From the NCBI GenBank assembly GCA_023078685.1, contig JALGAS010000004.1:2790001-2854000 (forward strand): a DNA stretch of 64,000 nucleotides, written 5' to 3'. The first letter of the stretch is position 1, and every line of letters starts with the position of its first letter. Source of the DNA: Neopestalotiopsis rosae. Taxonomy: Eukaryota > Ascomycota > Sordariomycetes > Amphisphaeriales > Sporocadaceae. Below the pieces are notes generated by a model. That model worked only from the letters and a program-made list of their open reading frames with translations, had not been told where the DNA came from and searched no databases. This document shows, piece by piece, positions 1 through 12,184 of this stretch. Position numbers and translations under genes: made by a program.

Positions 1-324
1 CTCGACGTGGACAGTCGCCGCCACATCTGGCGGACGTTTGTCAAGCCCGATAAAGCAAGTTATACCAGCGACATCCAGGAAGCTGACTTGGACAAGCTGG
101 CGCAGGCTGAGCTGAATGGCAGACAGATCAAGAATGTGGTACAGACGTCCAGGTTGCTTGCAGCCAGAGACATGAGCCCGCTTTCCATGGATCATATTGC
201 CGCGGTGCTGAGAGTGAAGGTGGCAAATGCTGCCGACATTGCTTCGACTCAATTGCCTGACAAGCCTTCAACGGGTAGATACCTGAGTAACTATGCCTGG
301 GGCCTTTTGGGACGCTATTTATAA
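1..324 (+). CDS. AAA+ ATPase, C-terminal end (partial)
   Basis: The frame is open from the first base of the window and stops at 322-324, so only about 107 C-terminal residues are visible. The segment opens with a pattern typical of the small helical lid after the AAA core in fungal AAA+ ATPases of unknown role (L-D-x-D-x-R-x-x-I-W, then F). It continues with helices rich in Leu, Ala and Lys, including the stretch AELNGRQIKNVVQTSRLLA, which matches the sensor-2/lid helix of these proteins (G-R-x-I-K-N). Walker A and B would lie upstream, outside the window, so the substrate and role cannot be stated. The call rests on lid similarity alone. Confidence 0.7.
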   Translation, partial: LDVDSRRHIWRTFVKPDKASYTSDIQEADLDKLAQAELNGRQIKNVVQTSRLLAARDMSPLSMDHIAAVLRVKVANAADIASTQLPDKPSTGRYLSNYAWGLLGRYL

Positions 325-1068
325 TTCGAATGTCGGCCCGTGGAAACGCGCCAGAAGACGGAGGGAAAAACACCGCCCTGCATTTAGAGTTTTGACTACG
401 GCAGCCATTGAGGGGTTCACAGATGGAGAGACGTTTTCGCGTTGCACACACAAGATTGTTTATCGCTGTCGCATATTGGACTACTCTATGTTTACTTGAT
501 GGACTGTTTTATTACTTCAGTCAGACATCCCTAGCCGAATACCTAGCAAAGTGAAAAAAATTCCATCTCCCAACTCCACGAGCGCAAAGCTTGAGCCCTT
601 TGAGCAGTCCTATGAAACTCTAAAGCAGCCAACCAGTACACAGCCAGACGCGTCACAGCCAAGACCGGGGGATATTAGGCAAAAAAACAGGCAGGGAAAA
701 AGAGAACAACAAGATGGAAAACCATTAACGCCAACCCTTTGGTGCAAGATATCGTGAAACGCCTTGCCAATGCTTGCATCGTTGCCGGCCAGCCAAATTG
801 GCCAGCACGAGCCAAAATTTTGTACTTTCATCATGTCCCACAACACGCCAGTATGTTCAGCCGCTCCCTCCCCTCGGATTTCTCTGACAAAGGAAAAGTG
901 GCAGATGATAAAGAGTGTCGGGCCTGGTGATTAGGCACTTTGGTGTTGTGGTGTGTGTTCGTTGACGTCGTTTCTAGGTATACAAATAACAACTTCTGCC
1001 CCCCTCTCAGCGTCTCCTCTCGGGGCGCTCTACTAGGATTCGCGCATGCTCTCATCGGCTTGAGGCTC
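325..1068. other. Convergent intergenic region
   Basis: This gap lies between the 3' ends of the AAA ATPase gene and the kinase gene. I see only short open frames without family likeness. It presumably holds both 3' UTRs. Confidence 0.6.
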
Positions 1069-3347
1069 CTAGACTCTGACCATGGGCTTTCTTCGAACCA
1101 AGAAAGGACTGGGCATCTCATCCGTCTCAGGGTCCCACACGGCGGCGGGCTCCAGGGTCGACTTGTCCGAGCCACCATCACGGCTCTTAAGCGAGTTGGT
1201 GCGCTTGGGACTGACGTTGGGAGCACGGCCGCCAGCACGGGCCTGTTGCAGCTCAATCAAGGTCCGGCCGCGAACATTATTCTTGGTAAGGCCCTTGTTC
1301 GGCGAAGAATCGGCCCAGTCCTTGGTGGACACTTTGGATTGGAGACCGCTGCGGTTCTCGCCCACGAGATTGGCGACAGAGGGAATCTTACTCAACCGCC
1401 TGTTAGGAGTGTTGTTACGCTCTCGTAGGGGTGCGCTGGCCTCTGTCTTCTTCTGCGCATTGATCGGAGGGAAAGACGACAGACCCTTGTTCAGAGTCGA
1501 GGAAGTGGTCTTTGCCTGGCCCATGGGAGCGGTCTTGGTCGACGTCAGATTGGGACGTTTGATGCCGAAAGGATTCTTGATCGACCGTGGCTGGCGCGAG
1601 GGAGACGGGGCCATGGGCTCGTCGTCATCCTCGTCCTCCGACTCAGACACCAGCGGATCGGCATCTCTGAATCTGTCAGTGTCCCCAGCAGCAAAAATAG
1701 TCTGAGGGTGAGATGTAGGAGCCTTGGTAGCCGCCATGCGACGAGGCGACAAAGAGAGCGCCGCAAGAGGGATGGGAGATGGGGAGGCCATCTCAATGTC
1801 CATGGGAGTTCCCAGAGGACCAGCAAACATGGTTTGGGCACGCCCGAATGGCGTTCTCGTGCTTTTCTTAAGAGGTTGCACCGGCTCTGGCGATTCTATC
1901 GAGAGTTCTGTAATGTCCGTGGTGGACGGGAATTCGCCATCAGTGCTGTGGCCACTAGCACTCAAGCCAGCACTGGAGCGAGGATAATCTGACTTGGTGG
2001 CAGACGAGTTGAAGTGGTGGCTGTCCACTGCGGCGAACGAGACGGTCTTCTTCTGAAGCTCCTCCTGTACCCTGACAGAGACTTCAGCTTCGAAACGTTG
2101 TCGAAGCGACTCCATCTCCTCATTGACCAAGCGATCAATTTCCAAGCGAGCCTTCACTTCCCATTCTCTTCGCAATTGGCCCTCGATCTCATGGCGCATC
2201 AAGGACTTGTCGGCGTCGACATTGGCCAGCTTCCGCTCAAGCTCGGCGAGCTTCTTCTTAAGGCCCTCCTCCTTGGCGCGGAGAATCTTGTTGGTGTCGG
2301 TTACTTCCATCTCCTTTCTCATGAGACGGACAACAGGCATGTTGAGCAGATCAGCTGTGCTTGGCCTGTGGTCAGGGTTGATCTTAAGGCATTGCCTGAT
2401 GACACTGTACAAGTCTTGCGAATAGACCTTGGGAAGGTTCTCGACTTTTCCTTCCTTGATCTTTTGAACGAGCCCATAGTGCGACTTTGCGTTGAAGGGC
2501 GGCTCTCGAGCACAGAGTTCGTAAATGATACAGCCAAGGGCCCAAATGTCGGACTTGAGCGTGTATTTCTCGGCGGCGCAAATTTCGGGCGACATGTAAA
2601 AGGGCGTTCCGACGTAGGTCGATGCGAAGTCATGTGCCGACATGATTTTGGAGAGGCCAAAGTCGCCAAGCTTGACCGAGTTGTCCTCGTTGAGGAACAC
2701 TATACGGGGTCAGGATACGTCCAAACAGCAGACGGAAATACTTGAAGGGCGCAAACTTACCATTCTCAGGCTTCAGATCTCGATGCAGAATGGTCATACC
2801 CCCTTGCGGAGCCTTGGGCTTAGCCGTCGCACCCAGACCAAGAACACTCTTGCCCACCTCGGGCGGGTCGACACCATAGTGGCACCGGTATAGCGCCATG
2901 ATGAGCTGCGAGAAGATGCTCCAGACGAACGACTCCTCGGCATATTGGTTTTTCTGTTGGAGGTCCTTGATCACCCGACCGAGATCACCGTTGCCGCAGT
3001 ATTCCATGTAAAAGTGCAGGTCTTGTGAAAGCTTGAGGTGTTCTCGATGGTAGTAGGCGACAATGTTTGGGTGGCGGAGACCCGACAAGATCTGGAACTC
3101 TGCGTGTAATTGTTCACGTTCCTTTTGCGACATCTTGAGGTAACTGATCTCCTTTCTGCACATGACCAGGCCATCGGCCTTCCTCCTCACTCGTCGAATT
3201 ATTCCAAAGGAGCCATGGCCTACAATAATGAACAATAGGTGTTAGTGTCTTTAGGCTTTCAAGCTTTTCACGTTGGGCATGGCTGTCACTCATGATAAAA
3301 GACTTACCAATCTTCTCCAAGACCTCGAACTTATCTGATTCGGTCAT
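1069..3347 (-). CDS. nimA: NIMA-type G2/M serine/threonine protein kinase
   Basis: Three exons (3347-3308, 3219-2761, 2699-1069) join in frame to give 709 residues, close to the length of Aspergillus NIMA. The first intron splits the glycine loop (G14-H-G-S-F-G), with GTAAGT and TAG borders. The second follows H159-R-D-L-K-P-E-N. The invariant Lys is K36 (CRKEI), the catalytic Asp is D161, and the Mg-binding motif is D179-F-G. An insert before HRDLKPEN rich in Gly, Lys and Pro is usual in fungal NIMA. A charged coiled coil follows the kinase domain, then a long basic, Ser/Pro-rich tail with many SP/TP sites, ending in PSPFLVRR-like sequence. NIMA drives entry into mitosis together with CDK1, acting at nuclear pores, chromatin and spindle poles. 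A short upstream ORF precedes the start. The identification is firm; only the exact start codon could shift. Confidence 0.93.
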
Positions 3348-4572
3348 GATGCGAAAATTCTCTTCTACTGTTTTCGCAACGACCTGTGAGCTATAGCGAT
3401 TGATGTGCCATAAGCTGGTTGATAGATTGAATGTGAAGCAATGGATGGATGAATGCTGGGCGACTAAAAAGTGTGCTGGGCGCTGGGCGTGTGTATCGGT
3501 GATGACTTCTATGATTGGAAAAGAAAAGGATAAAAAGACAAAACGGGGGAGGAGAGCCGACGGAGAGAGAAAGAGCTGCGATGTCGCCCCTAGAAACTAG
3601 ATGTTCGGTTGCGGCGACCAGTGAGTGACCCAGCCAGTGCATCAGACATTCACGGTTGGCCGTTGGAAATGGCCCCAAGCCAGTGAATAAACACTTGCCC
3701 TCATTTCCACGGCAACCAGGAGCTCCAACAGCACTAGCATTAATTTACTATGGAGCCAAGCGCCTCAAAATTCGCTAGCGCCGAGCAGTTTCGGCTGGAT
3801 CCCGCGCTGCACATTGCCCGATTGGGCCGATAAAGAGCTAGGGAAGCTTGGGCCATGCCGCAAAGCCCAACCCGCCTTTTTGGCGTGGTGACGACAGACC
3901 AAGTTTACAAGTCAGGGTCCAGAGGGAAAAGAGAGTGGGGAGTGGATGCGTGGCATAGATGGGATGGTGATCAGAATTGATTGAGCAGTTCAAACTGATG
4001 CATGTCGCAGATAACCAAACAAGGCCTCGGTTGCCAAGAATCGAGATGAAGAAAAAAAAAGAAGGAAACGTGTGTGGAACGATATGATGTCGATCCACGA
4101 TCTATCTCATCTATCTTCCAAGTGCCCGCCTGTTCGCGTTTCTCACAAACTGGTCAATAAAGGTGCACAATAGTATTCGCACTGCGCAGTAGCTTTGACT
4201 CGAGTCAAGTATATTAATTTTGACTTCTCCCTAAGGTTAGATGAATCTAATGCGTAAGCCATCAGTCGATCGTTTCGAGGGAAGTCACTTCTTCGTTGCT
4301 TTGAGGTTGGTGCTGGTATGTGCATTCCAGATCGATGTGTATGTAATCAAGAACTAGATCTCAAATTCTCACGGCGCCATTGGGAGGAGCGACGGGTAAG
4401 CAGTACAGAGGTACCCCACCACGTGATATCGCCACAACCGGTACCATTTGCACTTGGACATGTCGTTGTTCTGATCCATCGACTCTGTTGCGTTAAGTCC
4501 GATCCAGACTGGCTCTATTTTTGCTTCTATTTTATCCTTCTTCTGCGAATTTCTTATTGACCCCTGGCCGCC
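3348..4572. promoter_or_regulatory. Divergent promoter region, kinase gene and BTB gene
   Basis: About 1.2 kb separates two divergently transcribed genes, so both promoters must lie here. CT/GA-rich stretches near both starts fit fungal 5' leaders. I could not assign specific transcription factor sites with confidence. Confidence 0.5.
3391..3411 (-). promoter_or_regulatory. Short upstream ORF before the NIMA kinase start
   Basis: An ATG at 3411 opens a six-codon frame (MAHQSL) that stops at 3391, 43 nt before the kinase ATG. If the transcript starts upstream of it, scanning ribosomes meet this ATG first, which could lower or time kinase translation. Whether the leader includes it is not visible from sequence. 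Confidence 0.35.
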
Positions 4573-6648
4573 ATGGTACTTAGAAAGTTTGAGCTCGAAA
4601 CTAAGCTCAAGGATGACATTGCGCTCGTCAAGAGTGGAGTGCTTCGAGACGAAAACCCTCTTGACGACACTGCCGAGTTCAAGGAACTTTTGGCAGCCTG
4701 CAGACAGGGAGACCTGAAACGCACACAGGAGCTCATCACTTCAGGTGTCAACATCAATGGCAAAGACAACTTTGATTATACACCGCTCATTATTGTAAGA
4801 TTCGGACCCTTTTCCTTGTTTTGTAGTATGATTTCGGAGATAACGGACTTGCTCCTGCTTGGTGGTGAACCGATTGCAACTGCACTTCATAGATTTGACA
4901 CACGCTGATTGATTATACTGCTATAGGCGAGTCTCTGTGGTCACTTTGAGCTTGTCCAGCTACTTTTGGAGTCTGGCGCATTGGCCGAGCGAGACACATT
5001 CCAAGGAGAGCGCTGCATATATAATGCCTTGAATGACCGGATACGAAATCTGCTGCTGCAATATGATTTCTCCAAGTCGACAGACCCTCTCCAGCCATGG
5101 GCCGCTCACGTTACGGAACTTTTGAATCGGGAAATTCCAAAGACTTCGGACATCACCATCACCACCAGCACGGATAGCTTTCAGCTGCACAAGTTCTTGC
5201 TGTCAGCGAGAACTCCTTATTTCCGCAAGAAGCTAGCAGATTCTCCCGAGACGACTTCTTGGCCACTTTCTTCTTCGATCCCTGCCGACTCCTTCAGAGT
5301 CGTGATGCGCTATCTTTACCTGGGCGATCTTCCAAGGGATCTTGTCGGGACATGGAGCACGGTCTCGGAAGAAGAGGTTCTCACCGGTATCGACAAGATC
5401 AGCAAGCAACTTGAAGTTACCCAGCTATGGGACGCAATTCTAGGTGGCAACGACAGACGATTGGCACGGCAAAGGCACCAAGACGAGGTTGCTCGAGCTT
5501 CCAAACAAGTTGGCGAATTATTCCATGAGAAAATCATCGGGCACAAGATGTTGGTGGACCCCAAAAAGGTTGGAGATGTAAAATGGCGACACGACAATTC
5601 CATTTTCGCCGATTGTCTCTTACGAGCCGACGAGAACGGTGTCAATGAGCTGGATGAAGAGGATCAAGTACAGGCCAGCGCTATCCCCATAGGTCCCGGA
5701 GCTGCATCGAAGCCGCAGACGCAAAACGGGGAACGCAAACACCCCAAAGCTGTTTTGTACCCGGCCCATAAAGCTATGCTCATACGCAGTCCATATTTCG
5801 AAACCATGTTCTCCAGTCAATTCGTCGAGGCGCAAGACTCGGAGTTCTTGCACGTTATCAAGGTCGACTGCCCACCTGCGGTCCTCGAGCTGGTTCTTGA
5901 ATTCATGTACACTGAAAGAGTGGACTGTCCGTTGGATCTGGGACTTGATCTTCTCTACGCTGCCGACATGCTCTTTTTGGACAAGCTCAAGACCAGAGCA
6001 GCCATCGCCATTAGCACATTGGGCAGTGGAAACAGTAACGTTCTAGTAGATCGGACGCATCCAGAATTTGAAGGTGCTGGAGAAATAGAGGTAGAGCCGA
6101 TCAACGTTTACGATGTCATTCATGCTGCATGGGATCTTCGGGTACAAAGACTGGAAGAGTTTGCTGCACGATACATTGCATATAGACTGGAAGATTACAT
6201 CGACGACGAAGAGTTCGCCGAGCTGATCCAGGAAAGTGCCCAGCGCATCAAGGAGCGTCAAGAGACAGATACTATCGAGTTGCTAGACGATATTCGGTAC
6301 TATCTGTCGGAGCGCTTCAGGTTAAGATTCGAGGATGCTGGCCTGGATGAGATGTTAGACGAAGAAGGGGAGATTGACGCGACTCTTGCCGAATCATTGG
6401 CAAACGCCCACATCACCAATGAAGAGACCGCGTCAAAGGATACAACCGACAAGGTTTCGGAACAGAATTCTACACCCGCAGCACAGACGAACGGTATCAC
6501 GAATGGCACTACGGATGGTGTCAATGGTGTGGTGCGCACCTTGGATGGAGAACTGGTTGATGACGAGTTCTCTCAAGACGCCATCAATTATCAGATCCTA
6601 CTGCAAAAGATTGACGGCATGCTCGAGAAACTGAAGCTAGATGCATAG
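4573..6648 (+). CDS. Ankyrin-repeat, double BTB/POZ protein (ABTB1/Btb3-like)
   Basis: Two exons (4573-4794 and 4927-6648; GTAAGA/TAG borders, phase 0) encode 647 residues. The start lies in a good context (gccgccATGG-like). Ankyrin repeats span about residues 35-100 (AACRQGDLKRTQELITSG and SLCGHFELVQLLLESGA). A first BTB domain follows, with the typical stretch F-Q-L-H-K-F-L-L-S-A-R-T-P-Y-F. A second BTB domain lies at about residues 330-450, containing AHKAMLIRSPYFETMF and the EFMYTERVD strand. The tail is acidic and predicted helical. This order, ankyrin plus two BTB domains, is that of human ABTB1 and related fungal proteins. Such proteins are thought to act as cullin-3 substrate adaptors, which is inferred here from the family. 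The single intron interrupts the ankyrin region. Confidence 0.85.
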
Positions 6649-7656
6649 AGATTCAGCATTAGACGTTTAGATGAGCCTGATCAATGGTACAAGTCTGATG
6701 TTGTCTCAGCCACCCGGGATGAACCGAAGATGCTTTTGTGAGAACACGTGCCGGAAACTCCAATGAACCTTCACTGACAACCGAAATTACCTGAACATCC
6801 AAGCCTCACACAAGAGAATGAGTGACTTACTACAGGGGGAATGCGGATTTCAAGTATTGCCACATGACCTGTAAAGGAAGTCCCCCCAGAATACTGCGGC
6901 CTCGTTTCCAAAAGTACTAACCTAGGCGGGCTGTTCCTCACATCCTCGCCAAAACGGAAACTACCCGCTCCACGTAAAATCAGTGTATCAACATACCAGA
7001 ATGAAGGGCAGGTATTAGTACTCATTTCGCACGCCCCATCTTGACCCTGTATTTTCTTCAATATTTTAAGGTATTTCTAGCTTCGTGCTTTGAGCCCTGT
7101 CAGACTTGCAGTCCCGTCGGGTACTATTTAAGACGACACTAGCACCAGGGATGCCCCAGTCTGTCCAGGTAAGGATCAGTGCAGCTCTCAAGTGGCTCAG
7201 CGACAACAAATAACAAAGGGTTATCAACAACTTATCATCCAAGAAGACCCTGGCAAAAATCAAAGTTGGCCTCTGTGAGTCATGCGCAACAGTTACAAGA
7301 TCTTTAAACTATCACCAAATTGAATCGCACCTTGATAAACAACGGACTTGATGAAACAATTATATCTCCCACGTGGGTTCAGCCTCACTAGTCTTACATC
7401 GCGTCTTGAACTACCAGCCATCTAGAATCTAGGTAGTCATGATGTCACCTCAACACGAATGATGATCCCATGGTATATGATATTGTATGTATGATGCCAC
7501 TGATGACAGTACAATTGGCGGTAAAGATGAGATGATATGTGATCATCTCAAAGGAATTATGTATTTAAAGATCTTTACATTTGTCCACGATATTTTATTC
7601 TATCCATACAATTTCACAATACTATTGACAATATTTATTCGCAATATACATTCGCA
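6649..7656. other. Intergenic, AT-rich
   Basis: About 1 kb with no supported gene. Base composition becomes AT-rich towards the next start, with TATTTA and TATT clusters at about 7,560-7,640 that may act as its core promoter. Confidence 0.5.
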
Positions 7657-8354
7657 ATGGCACACACGGCGCATCATATCCACGAGCAATTCGAGCCGCG
7701 CCCCGATGCGCATAAGCTGGCGGGAGATGCAAATGGCAAAGTAGACTACGAACCCAACCCCGAGAGATCCATCAAGATTTCGACCGAACATCAACAAATT
7801 ATGCAAAAGATCATCAATCTGTACTCTGGGAGCGCCTCAGAAGATGACATGCAAGGTGAGCAAGGCTGCCTGAAGCGCTTCGTGCGTAGACATTCAAGAT
7901 GAGTTCTAAATCAATCCCCCTAATTATAGTGTACGACAAAGATGCAGTATATGACGATCCATTCTCATACTGTGACACCCGTTACAAAATAGCTGGACAA
8001 TGGTACGGTCTGCCGATTGTAAGTTGTCAAAGAGAACCCCTCACATCCCAAACAATCAACTCATGGCATGTACAGGTATTCAGCAGCCTACGCACCCTCA
8101 AGACGGAAGTAGTCAAGGACACGCCCTCGGAAATCGTATGGAAGATGCAGCACGAGTACACGCCAAAGGGGATCAGCAAGTCAAAAGCCGTCAACAGCTT
8201 GATATCGCTCGGGCTGGACGACCAGGGCAAAGTGAGATATCACAAGGACATGTGGAACGAAAAGGATTATAGTCACGAAGGGCTGGGCAAGTTCTTCAAG
8301 ACGTTGCAAGCTGACGTGACGCCCGTCATGTCGAGGCCGCCCAAGACTTTGTAA
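7657..8354 (+). CDS. Conserved NTF2/SnoaL-like fold protein, unknown function
   Basis: Three exons (7657-7855, 7930-8018, 8076-8354) join in frame to give 188 residues. The borders are GTGAGC/TAG and GTAAGT/CAG. The layout fits an NTF2-like alpha+beta cone: an N-terminal helix (residues 43-60, QQIMQKIINLYSG), then a V-Y-D-K-D-A-V-Y-D-D-P-F strand, then paired strands ending in a Trp-rich W-K-M-Q-H-E-Y-T-P-K-G segment and VRYHKDMWNEKDYSHEG. These features resemble the DUF2358/SnoaL-like group found across fungi. No catalytic residues can be assigned and there is no signal peptide. The intron positions and uninterrupted frame make the gene itself convincing. The fold call is an inference. Confidence 0.75.
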
Positions 8355-9440
8355 ATAAATTAGACGGTAAATTACTTGTGTTTTTTTTTTTTAGCATTGT
8401 CCTCTGTCAAGTATGAGGAGGTTCGGAATGGGCTTTCATGATTCCGTACTAGTTGCCAACCTTTAATGCAGATATTTTTCAGGGCCGTCCAGGTCCACGA
8501 TGATTGGAATCTCGAACGATAGGTGGTCGGACTGGCATAGTCCTCGCTTGCCAGAGCCAGGCGCTGAACTCATGTTTGCAGTATGTTTGTATTGGAGAGT
8601 GTAGGAATGGGTCAGAATTGTTCTCTTTTCTTTTGGTAATTTGTGTGCTGTGAACAAGCATGAACAAGCAACCGTCTCTATGGCGACCGTTGAGTTCGTC
8701 AGAAGACAGCATAGGTTGTGTAAGCAGTGTAGATAGAAAACACATGTCCGATATGCAAGAGAACCCGAAGTAATCCTCACTGCGTTTGTTGCGGGTAAGG
8801 TGTTACGAAGCATGCATTAGCGGCTTGTCTGCTGGTCATGAGTTCACGGCCTTTTAAGTAATACATGCCCAGGATGAATGTACTTGGCCTCCAAAGACGT
8901 TTGGACTCTTCTGTAGGGTCGGTAAGAGGTGTTGTTGTTGTTGCGCTGAGGAGCTAACCTTCAGCGCGACCCTGTACGGACTACTTAGATGGACGCACGG
9001 GGTCAAGTGCACGGATTCCCAGACCACGGGCCGTTACATCTTCGAATCCATCGATCTCTAAAGCATTGGTCTAGTATCGCAGACGGCAACGTCGTTACGG
9101 TGCTCAACCGTGTTGAAACACAACTTCGAATTATTTGAGGTAAGGGAGGATGTGTCCCAAAGAGGTCTGAACTCTGCGAAATCATCGCAGTCTTGGGATG
9201 GCTGTGTGTCGAGCAGGATGTTCCGAATTGGAATGGTGGTTGTGTTGTTAGAGACTTGGCTCGCCCTCATCCGCAGCCGCGGCGGCGGCGCGTTCCTCCT
9301 CCCTGGCGCCGCAGCCAAGTTCGAACATACAAATGCTCCCAGCCGCCGTTATTCCCACTGGATGGACGTACTAGCTCTGTTCTTCCTTTTGAGCAACATC
9401 GTCATGCTTGTAGTTCTCGTGGGCCTCGTCGCGGGCGTCC
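8355..9440. other. Intergenic, no supported gene
   Basis: This stretch has a T10 run at about 8,382 soon after the upstream stop and several short frames on both strands, none with family likeness. The right part runs into the helicase relics that follow. Confidence 0.45.
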
Positions 9441-9443
9441 GGA

Positions 9444-9922
9444 TTATTGAGCTTCTGAGCTGGTGGATATTCTCGTCGTCGTTCTACTCAATGATGCTGT
9501 TGTTGGCTTATTTGCAACGGACATGACAGTGGGAGTACGATTCCAGTACTCTGCGTTCTCAATTGAATGTTCGTTTCGCTTTGTTGACCTCCACGATGGG
9601 CATGTTGCCTTAGTGACAAATATCAGACTTCGTCTACGGTTCGGATCGTTCATGTAGTATACGCGAGACCGCGTGTGATTTCTGGTCTGGAAATGTCAAC
9701 CACGGCACGATCCAGTGTCATGCCTTGGGCCTTGTGGACTGTGACTGCAAATGCGAGGCGTAGCGGGAATTTTGTTGCTGAGCGCATTCCCTTGTCATGC
9801 ATGAACCGATGAGACGATTGGAAGATGAGCACAATAGCACCCTCTCCCATGACAGAGACACCGGGTCGTTGATTGCCGGTATATCTGTCGAAAAGTACAC
9901 GAACAACATATGATTTGGTCAC
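9444..9922 (-). pseudogene. PIF1/Helitron-type helicase fragment 1 (degenerate)
   Basis: Read on the minus strand, 9922-9650 gives a continuous 90-residue piece. It contains V-R-V-L-F-D-R-Y-T-G followed by K-F-P-L-R-L-A-F-A-V-T-V-H-K-A-Q-G-M-T-L-D-R-A-V-V-D-I. This is the C-terminal helicase motif (V-H-K-x-Q-G-x-T-L-D) of PIF1-like helicases, including the RepHel protein of Helitrons. The frame then breaks where the A-L-S-R-V-R motif is expected. Sequence down to 9444 stays weakly similar in shifted frames. No start, Walker A or Rep domain is visible. This is a relic of a mobile element or of a helicase gene copy, not an expressed gene. Confidence 0.65.
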
Positions 9923-10633
9923 CTCATGGCAGAAACGGCGGTTTCTTCTGGTACATCATGAGCATTGACAGAGACGTCTCGACCGTCGTCGATTCCAGGC
10001 TTCCACGCGTGCCGAGGGTAGTGAGCGGACGCGGTGCCTGCGGTGGTCCCAGTCAGGAGGACGCACGAAAGTCTGCAGCTGGTGAAGGAGAGTCTTCCGG
10101 AGTGCAAGAAGAAGTTTGCAGCACGCGACACAAGTATGAGTTGAGGTTGTGTGTCCTCAAGGGGGTAACTTGTGGCCTGGCTGTGGCAGGGATCCCAAAT
10201 GGCCTTGCGATTCAGGTAAACGCAAGGTCTTGCGTTTCAAACGTCGCAAGCCCCGACTCACGAGCTAATCCAGATCAAATGTTCTTGCTTTTCTGTCTCC
10301 TTGTCTTTGGATGACGTATAGATGCAAGTGGGTGAGATCGTTCAGAAACATGTTGAATGCCATTCGTGATTTGTTTGGGTGTCTTCAAGTGCTCAGCTGG
10401 GAAGTAGTGTATTTGTCGCCTGCGTTGCGCCGCGTCTTCATGAGCTCCGCGGGATAATTTGAATCGGTGGAGGTCATTTTAGGACTTTTCCATTGTTGTC
10501 TATCATGATGTTCATGTAGCTTTCTTTGGTTCGTTTGTCGATGAGCCATTTGGCCGCATCGGAGACGTCTGTTGTTATGCCGACCACAGTGTAGTCGTCC
10601 TTGGTTGCTCGTGTCACGGGCTATCCTGGGAAG

Positions 10634-10957
10634 TCATTCAAAATCCCAGTACATGCGCAAGTAGTACAGCAAAACGGCTTCTGATGGTACAGCCGCGTTT
10701 TCTTCCAAGTATCGGTATCTTGGTAGTAGTGGGAATTGGGTCAGGGAGCGCAATTGACCACTGTGCTGAAATCGACGAGTCGATCTAAAGATGGGTACAA
10801 TGGCACCCTCGGGCATGACATGCACGTCGGGTCGCTGGTCGCCTGTGTACCTGTCAAAATGTACATGAATGACGTAGGCGACAATGTACACAGCCACGCT
10901 AGAAGCTTCGCAATAGTCCTCGTATATGCCAACGTCTGAAACCACAGTGTACAGCAA
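10634..10957 (-). pseudogene. PIF1/Helitron-type helicase fragment 2 (degenerate)
   Basis: The minus strand repeats the same protein segment as fragment 1 in a diverged form: V-H-F-D-R-Y-T-G-D-Q-R-P, then A-I-V-P-I-F-R-S-T-R-R-F, then T-Q-F-P-L. After this the similarity is lost and the V-H-K-x-Q-G motif is missing. Fragment 1 lies about 1 kb away on the same strand. The two may be separate insertions or a local duplication. Confidence 0.5.
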
Positions 10958-12184
10958 ACACCTTCACAAGGCGGTTTTGTTATGTCACTGATTTAGATAC
11001 CAGAGTCTGGAACTGAGGCTGAGGAGCCTTCGCGTACCGTTTCGAGGACTGTTAAGCTCAATAGACCGTCCCACAGGCCCCACGGTTGCAATTTTACCTG
11101 TTTCAAGCCATGCCAGGCAATGAATGGATGCCATGGTGGGAGACGTGGACAGTCGAGAACTCTGAGATAGCCAGGTAATCAGTGTCTAGCCCTCGCGCTT
11201 CTTGTGCTGACGAGAAGATATAGAGGCTGACACCAGCGGTTCAATGTCTCAAGTATCCGCTTGATGATCAAAGATTGGTATCGGATATCGATGTTACGGA
11301 TTACGGGCTATGCTGCAATTTTGTCTGTTATTCGCATATATAGATGGTATAATGATGATTTTGGTGGTTGTTGAGAAAGCTGGATTCTGCGGGAACATGA
11401 TTGAAAGGCAGAAATGAAGGAAGGTCTGTTTTGGACATTGGTATCATTGCGAATGAATGGCCTTAGTGGAGCGGCTGCAATTGCAATGAGCATGACAGAG
11501 TTGTCGGTGCGAAGAGATCTTCATGCTGGTGATGACTTATTCATATCAAGAGCGGTGGCTGCCAGTATTGTAGCAAGTTTCTTGGGACCTTGACATGCTC
11601 TGCAAAAATCCATAATGTGACTTGAAAGCTACGACCACTGATTGAAGAGGGGAGTGATCATGGTGAGCAGAATCCAAAATGTCGAAAATGGGGGAGGTTT
11701 CTCCTTATATGGCAATACGTCCCCTCCGTTTCTCAGTTGCCATATCCTATTTTCTCAACAGGGAACATGACTGCAGCTTCACACAAGAAAGTGTCGCCAT
11801 GCTTTGTTCAGTTGTCTCGCTCAACAAAACAAGCGACAGCATGCAAACAGTGACTCTTCAGCAAACCATCGATAAACATTTGCCTCATAATATCTGGCAT
11901 TTATGCTTCCAGACAGCTCAGACTGCATACTGACACAAAGAGCAACAACAGTCTACATCATGTTTGGCTATCTGTGTGTCTTTTGTTTTCACCGAGGCCC
12001 AATACATTTCTGATAGCTCAAACAAGCAATGGAACAGTGGGAATCCACGGTTGGGGGTTTATGACTCTATTGCTATTATGATTGACAATCAATACCGAAA
12101 ATCAAACGAAAAGTCTTACAAACTATGTCCAAGCTGCTCAAATCTACAACAGCAAATCCATGAGGCGACCATAACCTTCTTTGC
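10958..12184. other. Intergenic, no supported gene
   Basis: Only short frames lacking family likeness are present. The 3' UTR of the metallophosphatase gene lies at its right end. Confidence 0.45.

Noticed and set aside
9110..9526. 138-codon plus-strand frame with hydrophobic end
   Set aside because: It partly overlaps helicase fragment 1 on the other strand and shows no family likeness or intron structure.
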